Shown one piece after another: positions 34,231 through 43,357 of a DNA stretch of 64,000 nt (position 1 is the first letter of the stretch; each line of letters begins with the position of its first letter). Position numbers and translations under genes: made by a program. Source of the stretch: Luteibacter jiangsuensis (GTDB taxonomy: Bacteria > Pseudomonadota > Gammaproteobacteria > Xanthomonadales > Rhodanobacteraceae); contig NZ_JAAQQR010000005.1 in the NCBI RefSeq assembly GCF_011742555.1, positions 236,013 to 300,012 of the forward strand, given 5' to 3'. Below the pieces are notes generated by a model. That model had not been told where the DNA came from. It did no database searches and saw only the letters and a program-made list of their open reading frames with translations.

Positions 34231-35417
34231 GAAGAACGCCTGGGCACGACGGCGAATATCACCGCGCCGATCGTCCCGGCCAGCAGCGAACCGGCCAGGA
34301 TGCCCAGCTTCGCTTCATCCTGCAGTTCCGGATGATTCGGGAACGCCAACATGCCGATGAAGAGCGACATGGTGAAGCCGATGCCACACAGCCAGGCCGT
34401 GGCAAACAGTTGACCATGGCTGGCCTGCGGGGGCAGTTCGGCCCAACCGGCTTTGATCGCGAGCCACGCGGCGCCGAACACGCCCAGAACCTTGCCCGCG
34501 GCCAGACCGAGGCCGACGCCCAGCGTCGTGGGCGCAAGCCACTGCTCCGCGCCCAACCCGGCGAACGAAATACCTGCGTTGGCGAAGCCAAAAAGAGGCA
34601 GCACAAGCACCGGCACCAGACGGTGCAATGCGTGCTCGAGTTGCAGCAAGGGCGAGTGCGAGCAATCGCCGTCGGAGGGTGGCCGACCATGCTCGTCACG
34701 CAAGGGAATACACAGGGCCGTGGCGACCCCGGCCAGCGTGGCATGGACACCGGAGGCGTGGACCAGACCCCACAACACCGCACCCGCCACCAGATAGGGG
34801 CTCAACTTCCGGACCCCTGCCCGGTTCAACCCCGCCATCAGCACGATCACGCCCAGCGATGCCAGCAGATATCCCAGTTGAAGATCCGGGGTGTAGAACA
34901 AGGCGATGATCACCACCGCGCCGAGGTCGTCGATGATGGCCAGTGCGGCGAGGAAGGCTTTCAGCGATGTCGGCACCCGGGACCCCAGGAGCGCCGCCAC
35001 GCCCAACGCGAACGCAATGTCGGTCGCCGACGGAATTGCCCATCCGTTTCGCGATTCTGGATGCGCCCCGTTGAAGGCGAGGTAGATCACCGCCGGGACA
35101 ACCATCCCGCCCAGCGCCCCCAAACCAGGAAGGATGCGCAACCGAGGACTGGACAATTCGCCATCGACGAACTCCCGCTTGATCTCCAGGCCGACGAGCA
35201 GGAAGAACACCGCCATCAGCCCGTCGTTGATCCAATGGAGCACCGAAAGCGGCCCCAGTTCCACGTGGAGCGCGTGTTCGTAGGCACCGGCCAACGGCGA
35301 GTTCGCCACGACCATGGCAAGGGCGGCGGTGCCCATGAGGACCAATCCACCGGTGGCGGAGCCCGACATGAAGTCGATGAGCCGCTGGAGGGGTCGCCAG
35401 ATCAATGTAGACAGCAT
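34227..35417 (-). CDS. nhaA: Na+/H+ antiporter NhaA
   Basis: 396 residues with about twelve helices. Ion-binding residues are in place and even share the E. coli numbering: Asp133 in PSATDIAFALG and Asp163/Asp164 in AIIDDLGAVVI. The NxWAIPSATD and FFLLVGLEIKREFVDGEL stretches are NhaA signatures. It extrudes sodium at alkaline pH. A hydrophilic insert (LRDEHGRPPSDGDCSHSPL) before the second half is longer than in E. coli NhaA. Single gene, 107 bp upstream spacer to arsR. Confidence 0.95.
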   Translation of the reverse strand: MLSTLIWRPLQRLIDFMSGSATGGLVLMGTAALAMVVANSPLAGAYEHALHVELGPLSVLHWINDGLMAVFFLLVGLEIKREFVDGELSSPRLRILPGLGALGGMVVPAVIYLAFNGAHPESRNGWAIPSATDIAFALGVAALLGSRVPTSLKAFLAALAIIDDLGAVVIIALFYTPDLQLGYLLASLGVIVLMAGLNRAGVRKLSPYLVAGAVLWGLVHASGVHATLAGVATALCIPLRDEHGRPPSDGDCSHSPLLQLEHALHRLVPVLVLPLFGFANAGISFAGLGAEQWLAPTTLGVGLGLAAGKVLGVFGAAWLAIKAGWAELPPQASHGQLFATAWLCGIGFTMSLFIGMLAFPNHPELQDEAKLGILAGSLLAGTIGAVIFAVVPRRSS

Positions 35418-35523
35418 GGGATTCCGTTCGGGGTACAGGTAATCGGTCCACCCTAAACGAACAGGCCGGAAAGTTGAACTTCACTTTCAAAATCCGCGGA
35501 ACAGGGAGCCCGCGCGATGGCGA

Positions 35524-35856
35524 TCAGCGTCTCGACGGCCCCGCTTCACACGGTCCGCCCGAGGCCACGCAGCAGTTCTCAGTGAGAAAATTCACCAGGT
35601 GGGTCACCGTATCCAGCATCGGGGTGTAATAGATGTAGCGGCCCGCCTGGCGGCTTGTGACCAGCCCCGCATGGGCCAGTTCCTTCAGATGGAACGACAA
35701 GGTGGCGCTGGGCAGGCCCAGGGCCTCGCCAATAGCACCGACCGCCAAGCCGTCCGGGGCATGCTCGACCAGCAAACGATAGATGGCCAGCCGGCTTTCC
35801 TGGGCAAGGGCGGCCAGAGCCTTGAGCGCATCGGGGGTTGTCATGGAGGGCGTCAT
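35524..35856 (-). CDS. arsR: ArsR-family metalloregulator
   Basis: 110 residues from ATG 35856 (an alternative ATG is at 35844). Winged helix-turn-helix of ArsR type: ALAALAQESRLAIYRLLVEH, LPSATLSFHLKELAHAGLV and GRYIYYTP. The C-terminal ENCCVASGGPC has vicinal cysteines that could bind arsenite, as in the ArsR types with C-terminal ligands; the classical CxC in the DNA-binding helix is absent. Located after arsB on the same strand. Confidence 0.9.
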   Translation of the reverse strand: MTPSMTTPDALKALAALAQESRLAIYRLLVEHAPDGLAVGAIGEALGLPSATLSFHLKELAHAGLVTSRQAGRYIYYTPMLDTVTHLVNFLTENCCVASGGPCEAGPSRR

Positions 35857-35894
35857 ACCGGCGCAGGTTATCAAACCTGCCCCCACAGCCCGGC

Positions 35895-37178
35895 TCACCA
35901 CGCCACCCGCACGGCCAGGGCGGCCAGGGTGATCAGCAGCACGGGCAACGTCAGTGTGACCCCGACCTTGAAGTAGTAGCCCCACGAGATCCGCACGCCC
36001 TTTCGCGCAAGCACGTGGAGCCAAAGCAGTGTCGCCAGCGAGCCGATGGGGGTGAGCTTCGGCCCCAGGTCGCAGCCGATGATGTTGGCGTAGATCATGG
36101 CCTCCTCGACCGCGCCCGTGGCATGGCTGGCGTCGATCGAAAGGGCCCCCACCAGAACTGTGGGCATGTTGTTCATGACGGAGGACAGCACGGCCGTGGT
36201 GAATCCGGTGCCCAGTGCCGCACCCCAGACACCGTGGGCGGCGAAGCGGTCGAACAGGCTCGCCAGGTAGCCCGTCAATCCGGCATTGCGCAGCCCGTAG
36301 ACCACCAGATACATGCCCAGGGAAAAGAGCACGATCTGCCACGGCGCCCCGCGCAGCACCTTCATCGTCGGAATCCGGTGGCCCCGCGCGGCCACGATCA
36401 GCAGCGCCACGGCCGCAACTGCGGCAACCGCGCTGACCGGCACCCCCAACGGTTCCAGCCCGAAGAAGCCGACAAGCAGAGCAGCCAGTACCCACCAGCC
36501 GGCGAGGAAGGTTGGCCGGTCGCGGATCGCTTCCGCCGGCGCCTTCAAGCGATCCAACGGGTACGTCACCGGAACGGCCCGGCGGAAGTAGGCGAGCAGC
36601 ACCGCGAGGGAAGACGCGACCGACACCAGGGCCACCGGAACCATCACTGCCGCATAGCGGCCAAACCCGATACGGAAGAAGTCCGCCGACACGATGTTGA
36701 CCAGATTGGAAACCACCAGCGGCAGGCTGGCGGTGTCGGCAATGAACCCCGCCGCCATCACAAAGGCCAGGGTGGCGCCGGGCGAAAAGCCCAGGGCCAC
36801 CAACATGGCCATGACGATCGGTGTGAGGATCAGGGCCGCCCCGTCGTTGGCGAACACCGCCGAGACCGCGGCGCCCAGGAGCACCAGGAGGGCGAACAGC
36901 ACCCGCCCTCGCCCGCCGCCCCAGCGGGCGACGTGGAGCGCGGCCCATTCGAAGAACCCCGCTTCGTCCAGGAGCAGGCTGATGACGATGACCGCGATGA
37001 AAGTGGCCGTGGCGTTCCAGACGATGTGCCAGACCACGGGGATGTCCGCCCAATGGATGACGCCGGCGCACAGCGCCACGGCGGCGCCGGCCATCGCGCT
37101 CCAGCCAATGCCCAAGCCTCGGGGCTGCCAGATGACGAAGACCAGGGTGACGAGGAAGATCAGTAACGCTAAGAGCAT
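35895..37178 (-). CDS. arsB: Arsenite efflux transporter ArsB
   Basis: 427 residues with about twelve helices, starting [19 protein letters not shown]. Conserved ArsB segments include [67 protein letters not shown] and [20 protein letters not shown]. It extrudes arsenite, alone or with an ATPase; no arsA is in the window. The long frame beyond 37178 is shadow sequence. Divergent from arsH/arsC across 75 bp. No Shine-Dalgarno is evident before its ATG. Confidence 0.95.
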   Translation of the reverse strand: MLLALLIFLVTLVFVIWQPRGLGIGWSAMAGAAVALCAGVIHWADIPVVWHIVWNATATFIAVIVISLLLDEAGFFEWAALHVARWGGGRGRVLFALLVLLGAAVSAVFANDGAALILTPIVMAMLVALGFSPGATLAFVMAAGFIADTASLPLVVSNLVNIVSADFFRIGFGRYAAVMVPVALVSVASSLAVLLAYFRRAVPVTYPLDRLKAPAEAIRDRPTFLAGWWVLAALLVGFFGLEPLGVPVSAVAAVAAVALLIVAARGHRIPTMKVLRGAPWQIVLFSLGMYLVVYGLRNAGLTGYLASLFDRFAAHGVWGAALGTGFTTAVLSSVMNNMPTVLVGALSIDASHATGAVEEAMIYANIIGCDLGPKLTPIGSLATLLWLHVLARKGVRISWGYYFKVGVTLTLPVLLITLAALAVRVAW

Positions 37179-37195
37179 GGAGGCGGCGCTAGCGG

Positions 37196-37234
37196 TTTCG
37201 AAAGTTGATCTCCATAGTGCTAGAGTTATCGAAA
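37196..37234. promoter_or_regulatory. Imperfect inverted repeat in the ars promoter
   Basis: TTTCGAAAGTT and AGTTATCGAAA form an imperfect inverted repeat (8 of 11 positions) about 17 bp apart in the 75-bp space between divergent arsB and arsH. A position expected for an ArsR operator. Proof would need binding data. Confidence 0.35.
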
Positions 37235-37253
37235 TGACACAACCGGAGGCTTC

Positions 37254-37988
37254 ATGGCCGCGCCCTCCTTGCCTCACCTCACCCACGACCTGCCTGCCCC
37301 GCTCCATGCCGATCTGGTAGGCGCAGGCGATGCCGGACACCCGCCGCGGATCCTCCTGCTCTATGGTTCGCTGCGGCCCCAGTCCTTCAGCCGCAAACTG
37401 GCGCTGGAAGCTGAGCGCATCCTCCAGCACCTGGGCGCCGAGACCCGAGTGTTCGACCCGGCTACCCTGCCCATGCTCGACAGCGTCCCGGCGGACCACC
37501 CGAAGGTGCAGGAACTCCGTGCGCTGTCGCTATGGTCGGAGGGCCAGGTCTGGGTCAGCCCTGAACGGCATGGGACGATCACCGGCGTGTTCAAGAACCA
37601 GATCGACTGGCTACCTCTCGAAGAGGGCGGAGTCCGCCCGACCCAGGGCCGCACGCTGGCGGTGCTGCAGGTTTCCGGGGGATCCCAGTCCTTCAACGTG
37701 GTCAACACCCTCCGGGTGCTCGGCCGCTGGATGCGCATGGTGACCATCCCGAACCAGTCGAGCGTCGCGAAGGCCTGGCAGGAGTTCGATGCGGCCGGCC
37801 GGATGAAACCCTCCCCGTTCTACGATCGGGTGGTGGACGTCATGGAGGAACTGATGAAGTTCACCTACCTGGTGCGCGGGCGGGCCGATTACCTTGTGGA
37901 CCGCTACAGCGAACGTAAGGGTGCGGCGGAAGCCCTTGCCCTGGCTGCCGCCTCCGGCGCCGCTTCCCTCTCTTCGACACAGGCCTGA
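37254..37988 (+). CDS. arsH: Arsenical resistance protein ArsH (NADPH:FMN oxidoreductase)
   Basis: 244 residues. Flavodoxin-like FMN-binding motif [10 protein letters not shown] at about residues 39-48, then [22 protein letters not shown] and [19 protein letters not shown], typical of ArsH. The enzyme oxidises trivalent organoarsenicals. Clear GGAGG ribosome site. First gene of the plus-strand arm, arsC starts 3 bases after its stop. Confidence 0.94.
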   Translation: MAAPSLPHLTHDLPAPLHADLVGAGDAGHPPRILLLYGSLRPQSFSRKLALEAERILQHLGAETRVFDPATLPMLDSVPADHPKVQELRALSLWSEGQVWVSPERHGTITGVFKNQIDWLPLEEGGVRPTQGRTLAVLQVSGGSQSFNVVNTLRVLGRWMRMVTIPNQSSVAKAWQEFDAAGRMKPSPFYDRVVDVMEELMKFTYLVRGRADYLVDRYSERKGAAEALALAAASGAASLSSTQA

Positions 37989-37990
37989 CC

Positions 37991-38395
37991 ATGAACGCGA
38001 CGATCTACCACAACCCGGCTTGCGGCACCTCGCGCAACACCCTGGCACTGCTGCGCCACGTCGGCATCGAGCCCCGGGTGATCGAATATCTCGTCACCCC
38101 GCCCGACCGGACGACATTGGTCCGGCTGATAGCCGATGCCGGCTTGACCCCACGCCAGGCAGCCCGTGAAAAGGGCACGCCGTTTGCCGAACTGGGCTTG
38201 GGCGATCCGGGGGTGACCGATGACCAGATCCTGGACGCGATGCTTGCCCACCCCATCCTGATCAACCGGCCGTTTGTCGTGACCGAGCGCGGGACGCGGC
38301 TGTGCCGTCCGTCGGAGATCGTGCTGGAGATCACCCCGCCGCTTCAGTCGCCGTTCGTGAAGGAAGATGGCGAGGTGATCGCGCCGTCGCCTTAG
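37991..38395 (+). CDS. arsC: Glutaredoxin-dependent arsenate reductase ArsC
   Basis: 134 residues. Catalytic Cys11 in HNPACGTSRN, with the LINRPFVVTERGTRLCRPSE segment carrying the conserved arginines. It reduces arsenate to arsenite, which ArsB then exports. Length and motif order are those of the plasmid R773 class. Directly downstream of arsH. Confidence 0.95.
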   Translation: MNATIYHNPACGTSRNTLALLRHVGIEPRVIEYLVTPPDRTTLVRLIADAGLTPRQAAREKGTPFAELGLGDPGVTDDQILDAMLAHPILINRPFVVTERGTRLCRPSEIVLEITPPLQSPFVKEDGEVIAPSP

Positions 38396-38415
38396 CGTTG
38401 GACTTGCCCCGCGGA

Positions 38416-38601
38416 TCAGTGCCCCGTCGGGACGGTTGCCCCTTCCTTGTGATGGGTGACCAGGCGATCGACGAGGCCGGCGCTGGCCGCGTTCAATCCG
38501 ATCACCTCGACTTGCTTGCCCTCCTGGCGGAACTTGAACGCGACGCGGTCCAGCGCGTTGACGGCTGTAAGGTCCCAGAAATGGGCGTCCGTGACATCGA
38601 G
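38416..38601 (-). pseudogene. SulP transporter 3'-end fragment
   Basis: About 170 bp here are nearly identical to the 3' end of the intact sulP gene at 44186-44371, including the same stop context (TCAGTGCCC). It encodes only the last residues of the STAS domain ([13 protein letters not shown] region). Similarity ends abruptly at 38601, where unrelated sequence begins. This indicates a duplication or recombination involving sulP, with the rest deleted. Confidence 0.88.
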
Positions 38602-38722
38602 CGGATCGGGCCGAGAACAAATGGCGCAGGATCAGACACACCGCTCAGGAACAGACAACCTCGAGCTGACGCCGTTTGCTAGCTTTGTGGGAAAGCGAGT
38701 GCCATGAAGATCACCACCATCA

Positions 38723-40702
38723 ATGCAAGCACCGATCATCAAGACCCTAGTCGCGGCGTTGGCTTTCTCGGCCGTTCCTGCAATGACAGCCAACGCCGTC
38801 GATGTCACAGGCATGGACCGCTCCATCCGTCCCGGTGACGACTTCTACTTGTATGCCAATGGGGGCTGGCAGAAGACCGCCGTCATTCCGCCCGACAGCG
38901 GGGTGGTGTACGGCGATAATAGCGCTCGCAAGATGGCCCGCGAACGCATGAACGCTATTCTCGCCGAAGAAGCAGAGAAGCCGACCTCGCGTGCAGGCAC
39001 CTTGTTTCGTTCTTTCATGAACGAGAGCGAGGTAAATCGGCTGGGCATCTCCCCCGCGAAACCCGCTCTCAACGACATTTCCGGCCTCGCCACGCGGGAT
39101 GACATTGCCGAAGCAATGGCCCGTTATGCTCGGCTTGGTGTGCACACGCTGTTCTCTGGCGGCCCCAGTGACGACGACCATCGCGTCGGATACTCGACCC
39201 TCTACTGGTGGAGCGACGGGCTAGGGATGGGGGAACGCGGTTACTACCTCGCGGACACACCCGGTGGTTCACAGGCTGCCGAAGCGTACGCCGCGTACGC
39301 CGAGAAGCTCCTGTTCGCGGCCGGTATCCACGACGCCCACCGCGTCGCAAAGGACGTCCTGGCATTTGAGACCCGACTGGCATCGCCAAAGCCGCCCGAA
39401 AGTGACGAGGTCATTTACGACGAGGTTAGCGTTGCCGACCTGACCCGCCGGATGCCGGGCATCCCGTGGGCCCGGGTCATCCACGCATTCGGTTGGCCGG
39501 AGGGGCGCCGTATGCGTATCGATGAGCCCAACGTGATGTCGGTGCGGGCGAAAGCGTTTGTCGAGGCGCCGGTCGAGACATTGCGCGCGTACCTCCTGAT
39601 TCGATTCCTGGACGCGTATGCCCCCTACCTCTCCACCGATCTCTCCAGAGCGCATTTCGAGTTCCACGATGCAGTCCTGCTAGGCGCGGGTGCAGAGAAA
39701 TCCCGCGCGGAACGCGCAGTGAAGCTGGTCCAGGACTTTATCCCGGACGACGTGGAAGCGATCTACGCGGCGCGCTTCTTTTCCCCCTCCAGCAAGGCCC
39801 GCATGGAGGCACTTGCAGCTGCGATCAAGGAGGCTTTCGCTCATCGACTCCAGAACGTCACCTGGATGGATGAAGCGACACGAAGCCGGGCGCTTGCAAA
39901 GCTGAAGAACGTCATTATCGAAGTGGGATATCCCTCAACCTGGCACGACTACAGCGGGTTGACGTTCAGCAACAGCAACCTTTTCGACAATGTGGAGAGG
40001 GCGAACCGTTGGACGTGGGATGACAAGCTGACCCATCTCGATAAGCCGCTCGACAGGCACGAATGGACATGCCTCTACCCCTCGACGGTCAACGCATGTT
40101 CCGACACCAGCCGTCTGGCACTGTTTTTCCCCGCTGCATACCTGCAAAAACCCATCTTCGATCCGGCTTATGATGCGGCGGACCTTTATGGACGCATCGG
40201 CGCGACCATCGGTCACGAGCTTACGCATCAATTCGACCCGGGTGGCAGTACCCGCGATGAAAATGGTCTGCGCAACCCTTGGTGGCCCGACGAGGTACGC
40301 CGGGCATTCGTAGGCCGAACGGACCAGCTCGTTGCACAATACAACGGCTACGAAATAGCACCAGGCGTGCGTCTGGACGGCAAGCGGACGATTACGGAAA
40401 ACACCGCAGACCTTGGCGGCTTGAATATCGCCTTTGATGCGTATCGGAAGGCTCTCGGCGGACATGACCTTCCCATCGTCGACGGACTCGCTGGTGACCA
40501 ACGGTTCTTCATCGCATACGCCCAGGCCAGACGGGCGAAGTTCAACGATTCGAGGCTGCGGGCACAGCTGCAGAACGTTCATGCTCCAGGCCACCAACGC
40601 GCCTTCGAAGTACGCAACGTGGATGCATGGTACGCGGCATTTGACGTCCAGCCAGGCGCGGCTCTCTATCTTTCGCCTGCGGCGCGCGTCCGTATCTGGT
40701 AG
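38723..40702 (+). CDS. M13-family (neprilysin-type) zinc metallopeptidase
   Basis: 659 residues with a signal peptide (ALAFSAVPAMTANA). Zinc site HELTH at residues 498-502 and the third ligand Glu559 in ENTADLGG; the C-terminus ends close to CRVW-type family end as VRIW. The usual substrate-binding NAxY/F motif is altered: the sequence is VNACSDTSR rather than VNAYY. Family members cleave peptides in the periplasm or outside the cell. An earlier ATG at 38704 is out of frame. Not in an obvious operon. Confidence 0.87.
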   Translation: MQAPIIKTLVAALAFSAVPAMTANAVDVTGMDRSIRPGDDFYLYANGGWQKTAVIPPDSGVVYGDNSARKMARERMNAILAEEAEKPTSRAGTLFRSFMNESEVNRLGISPAKPALNDISGLATRDDIAEAMARYARLGVHTLFSGGPSDDDHRVGYSTLYWWSDGLGMGERGYYLADTPGGSQAAEAYAAYAEKLLFAAGIHDAHRVAKDVLAFETRLASPKPPESDEVIYDEVSVADLTRRMPGIPWARVIHAFGWPEGRRMRIDEPNVMSVRAKAFVEAPVETLRAYLLIRFLDAYAPYLSTDLSRAHFEFHDAVLLGAGAEKSRAERAVKLVQDFIPDDVEAIYAARFFSPSSKARMEALAAAIKEAFAHRLQNVTWMDEATRSRALAKLKNVIIEVGYPSTWHDYSGLTFSNSNLFDNVERANRWTWDDKLTHLDKPLDRHEWTCLYPSTVNACSDTSRLALFFPAAYLQKPIFDPAYDAADLYGRIGATIGHELTHQFDPGGSTRDENGLRNPWWPDEVRRAFVGRTDQLVAQYNGYEIAPGVRLDGKRTITENTADLGGLNIAFDAYRKALGGHDLPIVDGLAGDQRFFIAYAQARRAKFNDSRLRAQLQNVHAPGHQRAFEVRNVDAWYAAFDVQPGAALYLSPAARVRIW

Positions 40703-40900
40703 ACGCCGGCCATCGATATTCGCTAGCCACCAGCAGGCATCGGCCCGAACGGCGCACAGCACGAACCGACCGAAATCGCAGGATCGTTCCTTGTGAGCTA
40801 ATTCGATTCGGCAACAATGACGGCCACGGCGCATCAGGGCGCTACAGGTGCCCGCTTCAAGGCGGCTGCTGCGCGCCTGCCCAACCTCATTGGACCCCTT

Positions 40901-41890
40901 ATGAAACTCCTTCTCCTTCCGACCGCCCTTGCCGCGGCTGCCCTCCTCGCCTTCACGCCTACCAGCACAGCCGCCACCCCCGAAAGCACGGGGCCGGCGC
41001 CGGCCATCGACGTGCGCGGTGTCGACCATGTCGGCATCAACGTTCCGGACGTCAATGAAGCCGCCCGCTTCTTTCGCGACATGTTCGGTTTTGTTCCCGT
41101 GACGGACATGGAAGACATTCCGGTCGATGCGGCATTCAAGACGACCTTCAATATGCACGCCGACGCCAAGGTCAAGGCCATCCGCATGTTGCGTGCAGGG
41201 GACGGCGCCAACATCGAGCTCTTCCAGTTCGACGCACCGGACTCGGTGAGAGACCAGCCACATTATGACGACATCGGCTCTTCGCATATCGCGCTTTACA
41301 CCGACGACATCGACAAGGCGGTCGCGACGCTTCGTGCCAAGGGCATCAAGGTGCTCACCGACCCGATCCGCATGACTCAGGGGCCGGCATCCGGTAACTC
41401 GTGGGTCTATTTCATCACCCCGTGGGGCTCGAAGATGGAGCTGGTGAGCTATCCCAACGGACAGGCGGGCGAACGTGCGGCAGGAGTCCAACTTTGGAAG
41501 GCGCCCAAGGCATCCGGCAAGCCCCTGGATCGCACCATCGTCGACAAGCTCGTCAAGAACTACGTCGGCATGCTGAACGACCGCGACGCGACGAGCCGGG
41601 CAAAGACGATCGACGCCTGCTACACCTACGAAACGGTGTTCAACGACCCCGAAGGTCTCATCGAAGGCAAAGCGGCCCTCAATACGCTCGTTGGGAAGCT
41701 GCAGGCGACCAACAAGAACTTCGAGTTTCGCGTGACAGGTGCGGTGACGATCCAGAACGGCGCGGTCCGCGTTCCTTGGTCGTTCGGTCCTGCCGCCCAA
41801 CCGAAGAAGATCACCGGCGAGGACATCCTCACGATCATCGACGGAAAGATTGCGGGAACGACAGTGTTCCTCAACGGTGGTCCGCATTGA
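40901..41890 (+). CDS. Secreted VOC-domain/SnoaL-like fusion protein
   Basis: 329 residues from ATG 40901 (MKLLLLPTALAAAALLAF), which starts with a signal peptide; the frame opens at 40817. The first domain (about 40-190) is a glyoxalase/VOC fold: VDHVGINVPDVNEAARFFRD, IELFQFDAP, HIALYTDDIDKAVATLRAKG and SWVYFITPWGSKMEL. The second (about 210-329) resembles a SnoaL/NTF2-like domain (NYVGMLNDRDA, FEFRVTGAVTIQNGAVRVPW). A periplasmic location for this combination is unusual. Followed after 18 bases by an ABM monooxygenase gene. Confidence 0.8.
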   Translation: MKLLLLPTALAAAALLAFTPTSTAATPESTGPAPAIDVRGVDHVGINVPDVNEAARFFRDMFGFVPVTDMEDIPVDAAFKTTFNMHADAKVKAIRMLRAGDGANIELFQFDAPDSVRDQPHYDDIGSSHIALYTDDIDKAVATLRAKGIKVLTDPIRMTQGPASGNSWVYFITPWGSKMELVSYPNGQAGERAAGVQLWKAPKASGKPLDRTIVDKLVKNYVGMLNDRDATSRAKTIDACYTYETVFNDPEGLIEGKAALNTLVGKLQATNKNFEFRVTGAVTIQNGAVRVPWSFGPAAQPKKITGEDILTIIDGKIAGTTVFLNGGPH

Positions 41891-41908
41891 CCTTCAGGAG
41901 ACTTCGCA

Positions 41909-42241
41909 ATGATCCATGCACCTTGCGCCTCGCTTTACCTGCACTACGTCGTCAAGGAAGGCAAAGTCGATGAACTGCTCAACCACATCCGCGCGATCCT
42001 CGATGCCTGCGCCAAGGAGGATGATTTCATCACTGCTGTCCTCCACCGGACTCCCGAGCGTCCCCTCGAGTTGACCCTCTATGAACTCTGGCGCGGAACG
42101 AAGGAGAGCTTCGCCAGAACCCAGGGCACCCGCGCATACCGGAAGGAGTACATGGACGCGAGCCGGCCGCTTGTCGAGAGTGTTCAAGTGACGTGGGACA
42201 ACCCGGTGCAGATCTGGGGCGAGTTCGGCCCCTTGGGCTGA
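41909..42241 (+). CDS. Putative quinol monooxygenase (ABM domain)
   Basis: 110 residues with the antibiotic-biosynthesis-monooxygenase fold: LYLHYVVKEGKVDELLNHIR, then RPLELTLYELWRGTKESFAR and a HxxxxxxY-like TRAYRKEYMD segment. Cofactor-free dimeric oxygenases of this type oxidise quinols or tetracenones; YgiN is the model. Same strand and 18 bp after the VOC-SnoaL gene, so the two are probably one unit. Shine-Dalgarno AGGAGA upstream. Confidence 0.82.
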   Translation: MIHAPCASLYLHYVVKEGKVDELLNHIRAILDACAKEDDFITAVLHRTPERPLELTLYELWRGTKESFARTQGTRAYRKEYMDASRPLVESVQVTWDNPVQIWGEFGPLG

Positions 42242-42380
42242 CCTCGGCTGCCGCTTGGCCTACCCGCCTCGCGAGGCGGATCAATACCTCCAGATGGGGA
42301 TGCGGATTGTTGCGTATTCAATAATCTATGCACCGAGGGCGCACCGTGCGCCTTGCCCGTCGCCCGCCGGAGAGGTCCCA

Positions 42381-43274
42381 GTGAAGGTCGCATTGAGCAA
42401 CCGCGTTGAGCGCTTCCAGCCGCTTCCTGAGAATGTCGTGTCCTTGGAGATGCGGAGCCGCCACTGGGCAGGTGCTCGCGTTGACGTGCACGAGCAGCGC
42501 AGCGCGGGCCGGGTTTCCTATCACCTGTGCTATGAGAAAGAGACCCGGCTCTCGGCGCTCATCGAAGAAGTAGGCACCAGCAGGGCCGAGCCCAGGCTCA
42601 GCGCCAACAAGCCGTGCCCCGTCGAGTACCGACCCAGGCACATGACACTTGTGCCGGCCGGCATGGACTTGTGGGGTCATTCCGATGACATCCGCTACAT
42701 GAAGGATGCGACCGTTGCCTTCGATCTCGATACACTCGACGAGCGGTTCGAGGGGTTGTTCGACCGGCGCATGTTGCAACAACCCCGCTTGCGCATGGCG
42801 GATGACCGCATCGCGACGATCCTCCAGCTTCTGAGCAACGTTGTGGACAATGGCGACCCGTCCGTCCAGCTCTACGGCGACGGTCTCGTGGCGAGTCTCG
42901 TGGCCTGCCTGATGAGCCCGCATCGCCCTGCCGCGCGACCGAGAGGAGGACTCGCTCCTTGGCAGGTCCGGCGCGTCACGGAGCATATCCGGGCCCGACT
43001 TCCAGACCGGGTCGACCTCGCGGAGCTGGCCATGATCGCCGGATTGTCGCCAGCGCACTTCAGCCGGGCATTCAAATTGTCGACCGGGTTAGCCCCTTAC
43101 CAGTGGCAGCTCGACATGCGCGTGCGCAAAGCCCAGCAGTTGCTCGATGGTGGAAGGCAGACGCTCGATGAAGTTGCCGATGCCTGTGGCTTTGCGGACA
43201 CCTCGCACTTTGCCCGCACCTTCAGGCGGTTTTCCGGATGCACGCCATCCCAGTGGCGTCGCAGGCGCCCCTGA
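42381..43274 (+). CDS. AraC-family transcription regulator
   Basis: 297 residues from GTG 42381, behind GGAGAGG; the frame is open from 42255. The C-terminal 100 residues hold two helix-turn-helix motifs: VDLAELAMIAGLSPAHFSRAFK and LDEVADACGFADTSHFARTFRRF. The N-terminal 190 residues look like an AraC effector region with no recognised fold. Downstream of and on the same strand as the VOC and ABM genes, which it might regulate. Confidence 0.88.
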   Translation: MKVALSNRVERFQPLPENVVSLEMRSRHWAGARVDVHEQRSAGRVSYHLCYEKETRLSALIEEVGTSRAEPRLSANKPCPVEYRPRHMTLVPAGMDLWGHSDDIRYMKDATVAFDLDTLDERFEGLFDRRMLQQPRLRMADDRIATILQLLSNVVDNGDPSVQLYGDGLVASLVACLMSPHRPAARPRGGLAPWQVRRVTEHIRARLPDRVDLAELAMIAGLSPAHFSRAFKLSTGLAPYQWQLDMRVRKAQQLLDGGRQTLDEVADACGFADTSHFARTFRRFSGCTPSQWRRRRP

Positions 43275-43357
43275 AGGAAGCGCATATGCAGTCGGGTCGC
43301 GCGATGAAGAGCACATCGCCGGACTCACGCCTGCGGGCATGCCCCCACCCCGAACTG

